Assembly: GCF_003432115.1 (NCBI RefSeq)
Contig: NZ_QWDC01000001.1
Location: 62,001-126,000 of the forward strand
Source: Mucilaginibacter conchicola
GTDB taxonomy: Bacteria; Bacteroidota; Bacteroidia; Sphingobacteriales; Sphingobacteriaceae
Direction of reading: 5' to 3'
DNA: 64,000 nucleotides
How positions within the stretch are numbered: position 1 is the first letter of the stretch; every line of letters starts with the position of its first letter. Below are positions 1 to 8,037 of this stretch, one piece after another. The notes under the pieces were generated by a model that worked only from the letters and a program-made list of their open reading frames with translations, made no database searches and had not been told where the DNA came from. The position numbers and the translations under genes were made by a program.

Positions 1-1
1 C

Positions 2-895
2 AGTGTTTCATTTTATGTTAAGCCGGTTATCACTTTCCGGTTCAATCATTACCTCCATTTTGTTTTTGCGGCTTTTGTTCTCATTATAACACTTATCTCG
101 TTCAGGTTAGATGCGGGTGACTATCCCGATGAGTCCCCTACAGGAGCCGCAGAGAATATCTTTAACAGCCTGTTTAGTATCCAGGTCACGGTTTATTGCT
201 TGCTGGCTGCGTGGAAGATAATAAAGTATCAGCGCGGATTGCTTCAGCACCGCTCCGTTTTAGAAACCATTGATCTGAACTGGTTGAAACACATCAGCAT
301 TGGTGTGCTGATCATGTCGTTGTTTTGGACGGCGGATATCGTTTTTCAGTTATCAGAGCATTACCCTGCAGTTGATATAGCTACCAGCCTGGTTTATCTC
401 TCGGGTACATTTTACATTGCTAATTACTGGTTAAAACAGAAAGAGGTATTCCCGTACTCGGCCGAAGAGAAGAAAGAGATTAATACTATTATTGACGAAC
501 CGACGGCTACCAACCGTAAAGATCTCTTAACGGATGATAAACTGGCAACCTTGAAAGCGGAGTTACTCGAGCTGCTTGATAACGAAAAACCTTACATAGA
601 TGCCGACCTCAACCTGATAAAACTTGCGGAGATGCTGAAAGTCTCCGCGCATATCCTTTCTTATGTTATCAACGCAGGCTTTAATGAAAACTTTTACCAA
701 CTGATAAACCGTTACAGGGTAGAAGAAGCTAAACGACTAATACCCGATCCAAAAATGGCACACCTGAGTTTGCTGGGCATTGGGTTTGAAGTGGGTTTTA
801 ATTCTAAAAGTGTATTCAACAGTACGTTCAAAAAAGTTACGGGGCTTACACCATCGGCTTACAAAGCCTCTCACGCAAATAAAAAGGAGTCCTGA
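2..895 (+). CDS. AraC-type regulator with N-terminal membrane segments (5' truncated by window edge)
   Basis: The reading frame is open from base 2, so the gene starts upstream of the window; the first possible internal start (TTG at 200) is not believed. The visible N-terminal part carries hydrophobic stretches (around bases 50-110, 185-230, 300-350 and 385-430) that look like membrane helices. The last ~100 residues form an AraC/XylS helix-turn-helix domain ending in GLTPSAYKAS. Membrane-anchored AraC regulators of this shape are common in Bacteroidota, where the membrane part probably senses an unknown signal. No neighbour shows its target. It stops 63 bp before the next gene. AraC fold: confident. 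Ligand and regulon: unknown. Confidence 0.8.
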   Translation, partial: SVSFYVKPVITFRFNHYLHFVFAAFVLIITLISFRLDAGDYPDESPTGAAENIFNSLFSIQVTVYCLLAAWKIIKYQRGLLQHRSVLETIDLNWLKHISIGVLIMSLFWTADIVFQLSEHYPAVDIATSLVYLSGTFYIANYWLKQKEVFPYSAEEKKEINTIIDEPTATNRKDLLTDDKLATLKAELLELLDNEKPYIDADLNLIKLAEMLKVSAHILSYVINAGFNENFYQLINRYRVEEAKRLIPDPKMAHLSLLGIGFEVGFNSKSVFNSTFKKVTGLTPSAYKASHANKKES

Positions 896-958
896 TTGAT
901 AGATCAGGACGATTAAGCTTCAGTTTCTATGGTTTTTTGACGAAAACTGTAAAACAAC

Positions 959-1786
959 ATGACGTACTTAAAACACCTCTTTATTATTCCGGCTATTCTG
1001 TTACTAAATACCGCCTGCAAGAAAAGCGATGCACAGAAAGCCGTCTTTACGCAGAAAATTGTTAGCCTGCCTACGCATAAACTGAGTGCCTGGGTTGCCG
1101 CTAAGAACACCAAATATCTTGTTGTATTTGAATCGGGCCTTGGAGATGACCATACCGCCTGGCCGGAGAAGAACCTGACAGCCACGATCGCCGCCCAAAG
1201 TGATGTATTAAATTACGATAGGGCAGGCTATGGTAAATCAACCAGCGGCCCTGCGCCGCGAAATATTGCCAAACTGTGCGAAGAACTGGAGAAAGTGATC
1301 GGTGAGTTTGCCGGCGACAGGAAAGTTGTCCTCGTAGGTCACTCCTTAGGCGGCATGATCATCCGCGATTATGCGGTTAAAAATCTATCTAAAACGGCAG
1401 CCCTGTTATTCGTCGATCCTTCCAACGAAACCTATAACCGGCCTACGGCAGAAGAACAGGAGATGATCTATAACCTGTTCGCCGGTCAATACGGCGCGAA
1501 TTTCGGCGGCAGCCAGGAAGCCAAGTATTTGATTGATGATGCCAACTACGTGGCCGCGCTGCCTGCTTTACCTAATGTTCCGGTGGTTGTGCTCACCAGT
1601 ATGAAAACCGATGCAGACCATAACGCTGCCGACAGGAAGAAATGGTTTGACAGCCACGAGTTGTTAGGTAAAGGCCTCAGCGATTTTAAACACCTCAGTA
1701 CCACCAGATCCGGCCATTACATTATGCAGGAAGAATCTGAACTGGTGCTGAATAATTTAAAAGAGCTGTTGGCGAAACTGCCCTAA
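959..1786 (+). CDS. Alpha/beta-hydrolase lipoprotein
   Basis: The protein has 275 residues with a lipoprotein signal peptide: a hydrophobic segment ends in LLLNTAC with the lipidated Cys at residue 20, followed by Lys-Lys-Ser. The mature part is a single alpha/beta-hydrolase domain. The nucleophile elbow is GHSLGG (Ser129), the likely acid is the Asp in FVDPSN, and the likely catalytic His is in RSGHYIM near the C terminus. Ester or amide hydrolysis in the periplasm or at the outer membrane is expected, but the substrate cannot be told. It lies between the AraC-type regulator and topB on the same strand. A 7-bp hairpin without a T-run follows the stop (1791-1811). Confidence 0.8.
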   Translation: MTYLKHLFIIPAILLLNTACKKSDAQKAVFTQKIVSLPTHKLSAWVAAKNTKYLVVFESGLGDDHTAWPEKNLTATIAAQSDVLNYDRAGYGKSTSGPAPRNIAKLCEELEKVIGEFAGDRKVVLVGHSLGGMIIRDYAVKNLSKTAALLFVDPSNETYNRPTAEEQEMIYNLFAGQYGANFGGSQEAKYLIDDANYVAALPALPNVPVVVLTSMKTDADHNAADRKKWFDSHELLGKGLSDFKHLSTTRSGHYIMQEESELVLNNLKELLAKLP

Positions 1787-1852
1787 CGGCGGCTGTTACT
1801 TTTCAACAGCCATTGTGCCATCCTTAGCGTTTAGGTAGTTTCGGGCTGTACT

Positions 1853-3676
1853 ATGAAAGTGATCATTGCCGAAAAGCCATCTGTGGCGCGTGATATAGCT
1901 AAGGTGTTTGGCGCAACCACCAAACGCGAGGGGTATATTGAGGGGAAGGGCTATACATTTACCTGGGCCTTTGGGCATTTGCTGCAGCTGGCTCCGCCGC
2001 AGGAGTATGGCTTTTATGGCTGGAATGTGCAGAACCTTCCCATGCTGCCATCAAAGTTTAAGCTGTCTGTCCGCAAGACAAAAACTAAAGATGGCGTGGT
2101 GGATGATCCCGCCGCGCGCAAACAACTGGATGTGATCCGAACGCTGTTTGACGAAGCAACCGAGATCATCGTGGCAACGGATGCCGGGCGCGAGGGTGAA
2201 CTCATCTTCCGGTACATCTATTATCATCTTAAATGTAAAAAGCCATTTAAAAGGCTTTGGATCTCGTCGCAAACGGATGCTGCCATTAAAGATGGTTTCC
2301 GCAACCTTAAGCCGGGGACGGATTACGATACGTTGTTCTATTCGGCACATTGCCGTTCGCAGTCGGACTGGCTGGTGGGGATGAATGCCACGCAGGCCTT
2401 GAGCCTGGCATCAGGCAACAGGGCCGTATTATCGTTGGGCAGAGTGCAAACGCCTACTTTGGCCATGATATGCGCACGGTATCTGGAGAACAAAAACTTC
2501 GTACCCGAGATCTATTACCAGGTAGCTATACAGCCCGATAAAGACGGCATCACCTTCCGCGCTATATGCGACCGCCGTTTCAAGACCAAAGAAGAGGCAG
2601 AGGTTGTTTTAAGTAAGGTCGAGGATGTGGCATCGGGTTTCCCAGATGGTGGTTTGATACTCAGGGTAGAGGCAAAACCACGCAAAGAACCACCGCCGCT
2701 GCTGCACGATCTGAGCAGCCTGCAACAGGAAGGTAACAAAAAGAAAGGTTTTACTGCCGACCAAACCCTTGCGCTGCTGCAAAACCTTTACGAAAGCAAA
2801 TTGGTAACCTATCCGCGTACCGGCAGCCGCTACATTGGCGACGATGTATTTGCAACCGTGCCCGATCTGATATCAAAATTTGAAGACCATAAAGATTTTG
2901 GTAAACAGGCGCAATTGCTGAAAGGTGCCAAACTGAGTAAGAAAAGCGTAAACGCCAAAAAGGTTACCGATCACCATGCGATATTACCTACAGGTGAAAA
3001 GCCCAACTATTTAACGCCCGATCAGCAGGCTATTTATGACATGGTTGCCGGCCGCATGCTGGAAGCCTTCCATCAGGATTGTATAAAAGAAATTACCCGC
3101 ATTGTGGTACAAAGCGGCGAGAAGTTTAACGCCAGTGGTACGGTGATCAGTACCCCCGGATGGCGTGCGGTATTCAACGATGCCGATGAGGATAAAAAGG
3201 ACGAGGAGAATGTATCCCTGCCAAAAGTGGTAAAAGATGAGCGTTTACCCATCCGCCAAAAAGCCGTTTTAGAAAAGCAAACCAAACCCAAGCCGCTCTA
3301 CAACGAGGCGAGTCTGTTAAAGGCTTTGGAAACCGCTGGTAAAGATATTGACGATGAAGAACTGCGCGAGGCTATGAAAGAAAGCGGCCTGGGCACACCA
3401 GCTACCCGTGCGGCTATCATCGAAACGTTGATCAAACGCGCATACATCAGCAGGGAAAAGAAAAATCTGGTGCCTACCACAACCGGCCTTTCGGTTTACG
3501 AAGTGGTAAAGAGCCAACGCATAGCCCAGGCAGAGCTTACTGGTTCATGGGAAAAACGCCTAGAAGAGATAAGGGGCGGGGCATCCGTTACGGCCTTCCG
3601 CGAGGAGATAAACGCCTACACCAGAGAGATCACCGGCGAGTTATTGAAAGCAGGCATTCCCCTTAAAACAAGTTGA
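1853..3676 (+). CDS. topB: DNA topoisomerase III (type IA)
   Basis: The protein has 607 residues, normal for bacterial topoisomerase III. The N-terminal Toprim domain starts with IAEKPSVARDIAKVFG and contains the metal-binding ATDAGREGELI motif. The catalytic tyrosine is Tyr320 in LVTYPRTGSRYI, and LSLGRVQTPTLAM and GLGTPATRAAIIE are further type IA signatures. It cuts one DNA strand through a 5'-phosphotyrosine and decatenates DNA. There is no C-terminal zinc ribbon of the TopA kind, which also points to TopB. Sphingobacteria often have accessory topB copies on integrative elements, but no conjugation genes are nearby, so this looks like a chromosomal copy. The element TAGTTTCG at 1836-1843 resembles a -7 box but sits very close to the ATG. 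Confidence 0.93.
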   Translation: MKVIIAEKPSVARDIAKVFGATTKREGYIEGKGYTFTWAFGHLLQLAPPQEYGFYGWNVQNLPMLPSKFKLSVRKTKTKDGVVDDPAARKQLDVIRTLFDEATEIIVATDAGREGELIFRYIYYHLKCKKPFKRLWISSQTDAAIKDGFRNLKPGTDYDTLFYSAHCRSQSDWLVGMNATQALSLASGNRAVLSLGRVQTPTLAMICARYLENKNFVPEIYYQVAIQPDKDGITFRAICDRRFKTKEEAEVVLSKVEDVASGFPDGGLILRVEAKPRKEPPPLLHDLSSLQQEGNKKKGFTADQTLALLQNLYESKLVTYPRTGSRYIGDDVFATVPDLISKFEDHKDFGKQAQLLKGAKLSKKSVNAKKVTDHHAILPTGEKPNYLTPDQQAIYDMVAGRMLEAFHQDCIKEITRIVVQSGEKFNASGTVISTPGWRAVFNDADEDKKDEENVSLPKVVKDERLPIRQKAVLEKQTKPKPLYNEASLLKALETAGKDIDDEELREAMKESGLGTPATRAAIIETLIKRAYISREKKNLVPTTTGLSVYEVVKSQRIAQAELTGSWEKRLEEIRGGASVTAFREEINAYTREITGELLKAGIPLKTS

Positions 3677-3688
3677 TGATTTAAAATA

Positions 3689-3716
3689 TTTGTAAGGCTT
3701 GCCTGTTTTTCGCGAC
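3689..3716 (+). promoter_or_regulatory. Putative ECF promoter A (TTTGTAAG-N16-CGAC) of the DUF417 gene
   Basis: TTTGTAAG at 3689-3696 and CGAC at 3713-3716 are exactly 16 bp apart, the same arrangement as upstream of the spondin lipoprotein and the ECF sigma gene. The ATG follows 20 bp after CGAC. An inverted repeat, TTTTCGCG (3707-3714) and CGCGAAAA (3721-3728), overlaps the -10 side and could be an operator or an mRNA hairpin. Confidence 0.55.
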
Positions 3717-3736
3717 TTAGCGCGAAAACACAAGTC

Positions 3737-4168
3737 ATGAATTTAAAAAAAGCAAGTTATAACCTTGGGGTTATTGCCACCATCATCGTTTTATTCTGGA
3801 TAGGCATCGTAAAATTTACGCCGAGTGAGGCCGCAGGTATCAAAGGCTATGTTTCGCATAGTTTTTTAATGAGCTGGCTGTACCATGTAGCATCAGTACA
3901 AGGTGTATCAAACATTATCGGCACCGTTGAAATTGCCACGGCCATCTTACTCATCATTTCCTTTTGGAATACTAAAATCGGCCTTATTGCCGGTTATATA
4001 AGTGCCGGTATCTTTCTTATAACACTTAGCTTTTTGTTCACCACGCCAGGTGTATGGCATTTAATGGATGGCGTACCTGTTACCGACTTTTTTGTGGTGA
4101 AGGACATGGCCTTTCTTGCCGTGGCATTGCAGGTGATAGACAAGCATCAAACATCCGCTGCAAAATAA
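3737..4168 (+). CDS. DUF417 (YkgB/RclC-like) inner-membrane protein
   Basis: This 143-residue protein has four hydrophobic helices (roughly residues 8-25, 60-78, 82-101 and 122-137). Motifs such as FWIGIVKFTPSEAAGI and the PGVWHLMDGVP loop are typical of the DUF417 family, whose E. coli member YkgB/RclC belongs to the reactive-chlorine-resistance regulon. Length matches the family. The biochemical role is not known. It has its own ECF-type promoter signature shared with the spondin lipoprotein gene and the sigma operon, which also encodes a DoxX protein of similar build. This suggests an envelope or oxidative stress function; that last step is inference. Confidence 0.8.
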   Translation: MNLKKASYNLGVIATIIVLFWIGIVKFTPSEAAGIKGYVSHSFLMSWLYHVASVQGVSNIIGTVEIATAILLIISFWNTKIGLIAGYISAGIFLITLSFLFTTPGVWHLMDGVPVTDFFVVKDMAFLAVALQVIDKHQTSAAK

Positions 4169-4180
4169 ATTCTCAAAAAG

Positions 4181-4208
4181 TTTGTAAGGGCATCCCTCAA
4201 AACCCGAC
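4181..4208 (+). promoter_or_regulatory. Putative ECF promoter B (TTTGTAAG-N16-CGAC) of the spondin lipoprotein gene
   Basis: TTTGTAAG at 4181-4188 and CGAC at 4205-4208 are separated by 16 bp, as in promoters A and C. The ATG lies 22 bp downstream of CGAC. Confidence 0.55.
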
Positions 4209-4230
4209 AGACTGTTAAAATTTCACGCAA

Positions 4231-5535
4231 ATGAATACATTCAGAATTTTAAGAGCAATATCAGCAGTTACGCTGCTGCCGTTTACACTTACCGCCTGCA
4301 AAAAGGATAATAACTATGATAATGCGCCGTCTCAGCAAACTACCATCACGGTTGAGAATGTGCTTAAATCACAGCCGCTTGTAGAATCTGGTACTTTCCA
4401 GGGCGTGGGCTCACCTGCGCTGATTTTGCCGGGGCAATCAACCACTATTACATTCTCTGCTGCAAAAGGCGAGGCCCTGTCTTTCGCTACCATGTACGGC
4501 TGGTCTAATGACCTGTTCTTCGCTCCTGAGAACCCTGGCATACAGGTTTACGATAAAAGCGGCAACCCTATTGATGGCGACGTTTCTGCCCAGGTAAAGC
4601 TATGGGATAACGGTACGCGCATCAACCAGAAACCGGGCGCTGCCGTCAGTCATCCGGGTACTGCTGATAGTAAGAACATCACCGAGGTAAAAGGTGTTGA
4701 TGCGCAGGGTAACACTTACCTTGAAGCATCTAAACTGGTTAAAGCAACGCTTAAGTACCAAGGTAACTCGGTATTTACGCTTACGCTGCAGAACACATCG
4801 GGCGGTACGGCTAATGAAACTCCGCTTAGTCCGGGTGTATGGTCGGTATCGTACATTGCCGGTGGTAATCTGCTTGCGCCAAATCCGCTTTATGAGGCTG
4901 GTAAACCAACCGCCAACGGTTTAACCAATATTGCAGAAGCAGGTGATAACTCAATGCTAAGCGCTTATGCAAAAGGCATCACCGGTATCTTCACGCCGCT
5001 CTCACCTGTGCTGGTTGTGGTTTATAACGGGATAGATAATCCTATCTACAAAACAGGTGAATTGGACATGGGGCGCGGGCTAAAAGCTTTGGCACAACAA
5101 GGTAATGCCGATACATTAGCTGCATATCTGAAAACCCAAAAAGGTGTGAAAGCTGTTTACGTACTGCCCGCTCCTGACAGCAAAGTACTGCTGCCGGTTA
5201 TTGGAAACCAAAAAGGTGGCATGGTATCGCAACAACTTAACGTAAGCAAAGGCGACCGCATAGCCATAGCAACTATGTATGGTTTTTCGAATGATTGGTT
5301 CTTTGCCTCGGCTGATAACGGTGTTGATGCTACCCAAAAAGGCGATATATCAAACAGCACAAAATTATTTGATGATGGTACGGCCATCAACCAGTTCCCG
5401 GGTGCAGGTATAACGCAATTTAACCTGGCCGGTACGCCGCTTAAAGAAAGCAAAGCTATTGCTGCGGTACCTAATCCAAATGCATTTACAACCCTGCCTG
5501 ATATTGCGGGCATTATTAAAGTAACGCTTAAATAG
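4231..5535 (+). CDS. Lipoprotein with two spondin-like domains
   Basis: This 434-residue lipoprotein has the lipobox LPFTLTAC followed by Lys-Lys-Asp. It holds two copies of a domain resembling the spondin N-terminal domain (Spond_N). The first copy has ATMYGWSNDLFFA near residue 87 and KLWDNGTRINQKPGA near 125. The second has ATMYGFSNDWFFA near 346 and KLFDDGTAINQFPGA near 378. In animals this domain belongs to matrix proteins such as F-spondin; bacterial spondin-domain proteins are secreted and of unknown function. Anchoring to the outer membrane is expected. Its ECF-type promoter puts it in the proposed stress regulon, and a strong terminator follows the stop codon. Confidence 0.82.
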   Translation: MNTFRILRAISAVTLLPFTLTACKKDNNYDNAPSQQTTITVENVLKSQPLVESGTFQGVGSPALILPGQSTTITFSAAKGEALSFATMYGWSNDLFFAPENPGIQVYDKSGNPIDGDVSAQVKLWDNGTRINQKPGAAVSHPGTADSKNITEVKGVDAQGNTYLEASKLVKATLKYQGNSVFTLTLQNTSGGTANETPLSPGVWSVSYIAGGNLLAPNPLYEAGKPTANGLTNIAEAGDNSMLSAYAKGITGIFTPLSPVLVVVYNGIDNPIYKTGELDMGRGLKALAQQGNADTLAAYLKTQKGVKAVYVLPAPDSKVLLPVIGNQKGGMVSQQLNVSKGDRIAIATMYGFSNDWFFASADNGVDATQKGDISNSTKLFDDGTAINQFPGAGITQFNLAGTPLKESKAIAAVPNPNAFTTLPDIAGIIKVTLK

Positions 5536-5546
5536 TTGTGTGTGTC

Positions 5547-5587
5547 AATTCTCTGGTGGGCGGCTTTGTGCCGCTCATCAGAGAATT
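5547..5587 (+). terminator. Rho-independent terminator after the spondin lipoprotein gene
   Basis: An 18-bp stem (5547-5564 with 5570-5587, two G-T pairs) closes a 5-nt loop and ends in a T-run. Confidence 0.85.
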
Positions 5588-5659
5588 TTTACCCTGATAA
5601 AATAAATAAAAACCTCGCTTATAGCCAGATACGTATATGCTCAAAAAAATATCATTTAT

Positions 5660-5687
5660 TTTGTAAGCTTTTGTTTTCGGTTACGAC
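5660..5687 (+). promoter_or_regulatory. Putative autoregulatory ECF promoter C (TTTGTAAG-N16-CGAC) of the sigma operon
   Basis: TTTGTAAG at 5660-5667 and CGAC at 5684-5687 are separated by 16 bp, matching promoters A and B. The ATG of the sigma gene is 48 bp downstream. ECF sigma factors commonly drive their own operon, so this is the expected place for such a site. Confidence 0.55.
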
Positions 5688-5735
5688 TAAGTGCCATAAA
5701 AAGCTCCTCTTGAGATAAAGAGCAATTATATACAC

Positions 5736-6326
5736 ATGGATGCGGAGATCATAGAACATACTACTATACATACGCTTGAGCCCCAAAAATGGGTAGAGCT
5801 GTACGCTGATTACTTGTACACTTACGCACTCAGTAGGCTTAACGATGAAGAGACTGCACGTGACCTTGTGCAGGATACGTTTTTGTCGGCGCTTGAGAAA
5901 ACATCATCCTTCAGAGGCGATAGTACCGAGCGCACCTGGCTCACGGCCATCATCAAATACAAGATCATCGATGTTTATCGCAAGCAATCGAGAGGGTTAA
6001 CGGTAAAAAAGGCCGATGCTTTTGGGGATGATGAGAACGAGTTTTTTGACGCTGATCTTAATCACTGGAAAAAAGAACACTGGCCGGCTCCCTTTGGTGT
6101 TGAGCAGCATGATCCTTTGCATAACAAAGAATTTATGAGTACGCTGCAAAGGTGCCTTACCAAACTGCCGCCGCTTTGGAACTCGGTTTTTAAAATGAAG
6201 CATATTGACGATGAGCAGACCGATGAAATTTGTAAGGAGCTGCGCATAAGTGCAGGTAACTTTTGGGTTATTATTCACAGGGCTAAAGTGAACCTTCGTT
6301 CGTGCCTGCAAAAAAACTGGATATAA
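5736..6326 (+). CDS. ECF-family RNA polymerase sigma factor
   Basis: The protein has 196 residues. Region 2 is visible in ETARDLVQDTFLSALEKTSSF with the following FRGDSTERTWLTAI, and region 4 in LPPLWNSVFKMKHIDDEQTD followed by a helix-turn-helix (ICKELRISAGNFWVIIHRAK). This is the two-domain build of extracytoplasmic-function sigma factors. The gene is followed after 1 bp by a zinc-binding anti-sigma gene and then by a DoxX gene, forming a compact operon. Its promoter shares TTTGTAAG-N16-CGAC with two nearby genes, so it probably controls itself, the DUF417 gene and the spondin lipoprotein. The trigger is unknown. Confidence 0.9.
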   Translation: MDAEIIEHTTIHTLEPQKWVELYADYLYTYALSRLNDEETARDLVQDTFLSALEKTSSFRGDSTERTWLTAIIKYKIIDVYRKQSRGLTVKKADAFGDDENEFFDADLNHWKKEHWPAPFGVEQHDPLHNKEFMSTLQRCLTKLPPLWNSVFKMKHIDDEQTDEICKELRISAGNFWVIIHRAKVNLRSCLQKNWI

Positions 6327-6327
6327 G

Positions 6328-6618
6328 ATGAAGAAGCGACTGAATACTGAGATAGAAAAAATAGCCTACAACTGCAGGCAGGCCACGCTGTTGATAGAGA
6401 AAAAGCAGGAAGTTGAACTCACCAACCGCGAGAAACTGGAGTTGAAGATCCACCTGGCCGGCTGCTATATATGCCGCGTGTATGAAGAACAAAGCGTGCT
6501 GATAAACAGCATGATGAGGACTTTATTTAAAGGTACATCAACCGATGGTATAAAGCTGGATGACAGCTACAAACAAAAGCTCAAAAAGCAAATAGAAGAT
6601 GAGCTTGATAAAAAATAA
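6328..6618 (+). CDS. Zinc-finger-type anti-sigma factor (soluble)
   Basis: The product is 96 residues, mostly helical. It contains the His-x3-Cys-x2-Cys signature of the ZAS (zinc-binding anti-sigma) fold: HLAGCYICRVYEEQ near residues 41-54. No membrane helix follows, so it would be a cytosolic anti-sigma. It begins 1 bp after the sigma stop codon and its end lies just before the DoxX ATG, so the three genes are almost certainly one transcript. In related soluble ZAS proteins, oxidation of the Cys pair or zinc loss frees the sigma factor; whether that holds here is inference. Confidence 0.78.
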   Translation: MKKRLNTEIEKIAYNCRQATLLIEKKQEVELTNREKLELKIHLAGCYICRVYEEQSVLINSMMRTLFKGTSTDGIKLDDSYKQKLKKQIEDELDKK

Positions 6619-6625
6619 TACCGCA

Positions 6626-7072
6626 ATGGAAAACAAGTTTGGCGCATGGTCGCCATTACTTTTAAGAATAATAACCGGCATTGGCTTTATTGTACATGGT
6701 TGGGCAAAAGTAGCCCGTGGCACAGCGGGTTTCGAAAAATTATTGATCCAGACAGGCATACCCATGCATCACCTCATGTCGATCATTGCGCCGTACACCG
6801 AAATATTGGGTGGCGCGGCATTGCTGGCAGGTTTGTTTACACGCCTTATTGCCGTGCCATTAATAGTAACCATGCTAACCGCAATGTTCACTGTTAATAT
6901 TAATTACGGTTTCAGCTCTATAAAAACTATAGGTTTAACGCCAAGCGGCCCTTTGTTTGGCCCGCCGGGATACGAGATCAATTTGTTGTACATAGCTGTT
7001 TTGCTGTCTCTCATCATCACAGGTGGGGGCAAGTTCTCTGCCGATCATCAGTTTAAGCTAAAGTGGCGTTAA
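6626..7072 (+). CDS. DoxX-family membrane protein
   Basis: ATG 6626 (MENKFGAWSP) is preferred to the in-frame ATG at 6599, which would overlap the anti-sigma gene and add nine residues foreign to the family. The 148-residue product has about four hydrophobic helices and the DoxX signature LLRIITGIGFIVHGWAKVAR near the N terminus, with YTEILGGAALLAGLFTR in the middle. DoxX proteins are small inner-membrane proteins; in Mycobacterium one works with superoxide dismutase and a thiosulfate sulfurtransferase in redox protection. It is the third gene of the ECF operon. Its last 20 bp overlap the 3' end of the convergent LysR gene. Confidence 0.85.
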   Translation: MENKFGAWSPLLLRIITGIGFIVHGWAKVARGTAGFEKLLIQTGIPMHHLMSIIAPYTEILGGAALLAGLFTRLIAVPLIVTMLTAMFTVNINYGFSSIKTIGLTPSGPLFGPPGYEINLLYIAVLLSLIITGGGKFSADHQFKLKWR

Positions 7073-7946
7073 CGGTCTCGCTTCGGCTTTGTATCAAATC
7101 AATAAATGCATTAAGTGCCCTTGCTGGCGCTGCGCTGCTACGCGATATCAACACAGTGCTCATAGTACCCAGTTCTTTACCAACGGGGAAAGTTTTAATG
7201 TTTTTAGCCAGATAGTAGCTTTTTATGATATCGGCAGGCAACATGCTGATACCCAAACCGGCCTCAACAAAGTTGATAACAGCCTCTATCGAGTTAACCA
7301 CAATAGGCTTGTACTGCATTACACCCTGCGCACTCAACCATGATTCCAGTCTGGCTCTAAATACACATCCCTGGTCAAATACCACTATTTTAACCAGCGG
7401 GTTACCGGTAAGCAGTTTGGCAAGCGTTTCTGTTTTGGCAGGGGCCAGGATAGTAAGTTGCTCTTCAGATATAGGCTCAGACCGTAAGCCCGCGATGCTC
7501 ACCGGCCCGGGTACAAACGCTGCATCAAGGTTATGGTCCAGCACATCTTTAATGAGTTCTGCTCGCATGGCCGATTTAAATTCCAGCTCGACACGAGGGT
7601 GCAGTTCGGCAAAGCTGTTAAGTATATCGGGCACTTTGAGCACCATGGTAGTTTCAATACAACCTATCTTTAAATGCCCGGCCAATGAATCGGCACTGTT
7701 TATCTCCGTTTTGGCTTCCTCAACCAGATGGGCTATCTGTTTTGCGTAATGCGATAATATGTCGCCTGCGGGGGTAAGTGAAACCTTGCGCGGGCTGCGT
7801 GCAAACAGCGGTGCGCCAAACTCTTCTTCAAGGCTTCTGATACGCGCGGTTACGTTTGATTGTACCGTAAACATTGCCTCTGCGGCTTTGGTAAAGCTAC
7901 TATGCGTGGCAACTGCTTCAAATATTTTAAGGTCGTTGATATTCAT
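7053..7946 (-). CDS. LysR-family transcriptional regulator
   Basis: The 297-residue protein has the classic LysR layout. An N-terminal winged helix-turn-helix spans residues 1-60 (LKIFEAVATHSSFTKAAEAM, then VTARIRSLEEEFGAPLFAR). A linker helix and a two-lobed effector domain beginning near HLKIGCIETTMVL follow. It is divergent from a secreted epoxide-hydrolase-like gene, with 91 bp between the two starts containing a perfect 12-bp inverted repeat. Standard LysR logic suggests it controls that neighbour and itself. The effector is unknown. The 3' end overlaps the convergent DoxX gene by 20 bp. Confidence 0.9.
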   Translation of the reverse strand: MNINDLKIFEAVATHSSFTKAAEAMFTVQSNVTARIRSLEEEFGAPLFARSPRKVSLTPAGDILSHYAKQIAHLVEEAKTEINSADSLAGHLKIGCIETTMVLKVPDILNSFAELHPRVELEFKSAMRAELIKDVLDHNLDAAFVPGPVSIAGLRSEPISEEQLTILAPAKTETLAKLLTGNPLVKIVVFDQGCVFRARLESWLSAQGVMQYKPIVVNSIEAVINFVEAGLGISMLPADIIKSYYLAKNIKTFPVGKELGTMSTVLISRSSAAPARALNAFIDLIQSRSETVNATLA

Positions 7947-7959
7947 AAATCATTTTTTA

Positions 7960-7997
7960 TGATTATTAAAATCAAAATTAATCGTTTTTAATAATCA
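7960..7997. promoter_or_regulatory. Candidate LysR operator: 12-bp inverted repeat
   Basis: TGATTATTAAAA (7960-7971) and TTTTAATAATCA (7986-7997) are perfect inverted repeats with a 14-bp spacer, in the middle of the divergent LysR/hydrolase gap. The dyad and its position fit a LysR-type operator. Confidence 0.55.
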
Positions 7998-8037
7998 ATT
8001 ATAGGGAATACTTTTGAATCATCAAAACAGAAAAACA

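Noticed and set aside
1853..3676. topB as a marker of an integrated conjugative element
   Set aside because: No integrase, relaxase, tra gene or direct repeat was found on either side.
6229..6256. A fourth TTTGTAAG, inside the ECF sigma gene
   Set aside because: The 4 bases 16 bp downstream are CAGG, not CGAC, and the site is in coding sequence in the middle of the operon.
7225..7749. A 174-residue open frame antisense to the LysR gene
   Set aside because: It is a composition shadow: low-complexity, Ser/Ala-rich, no domain, fully inside a well-supported gene.
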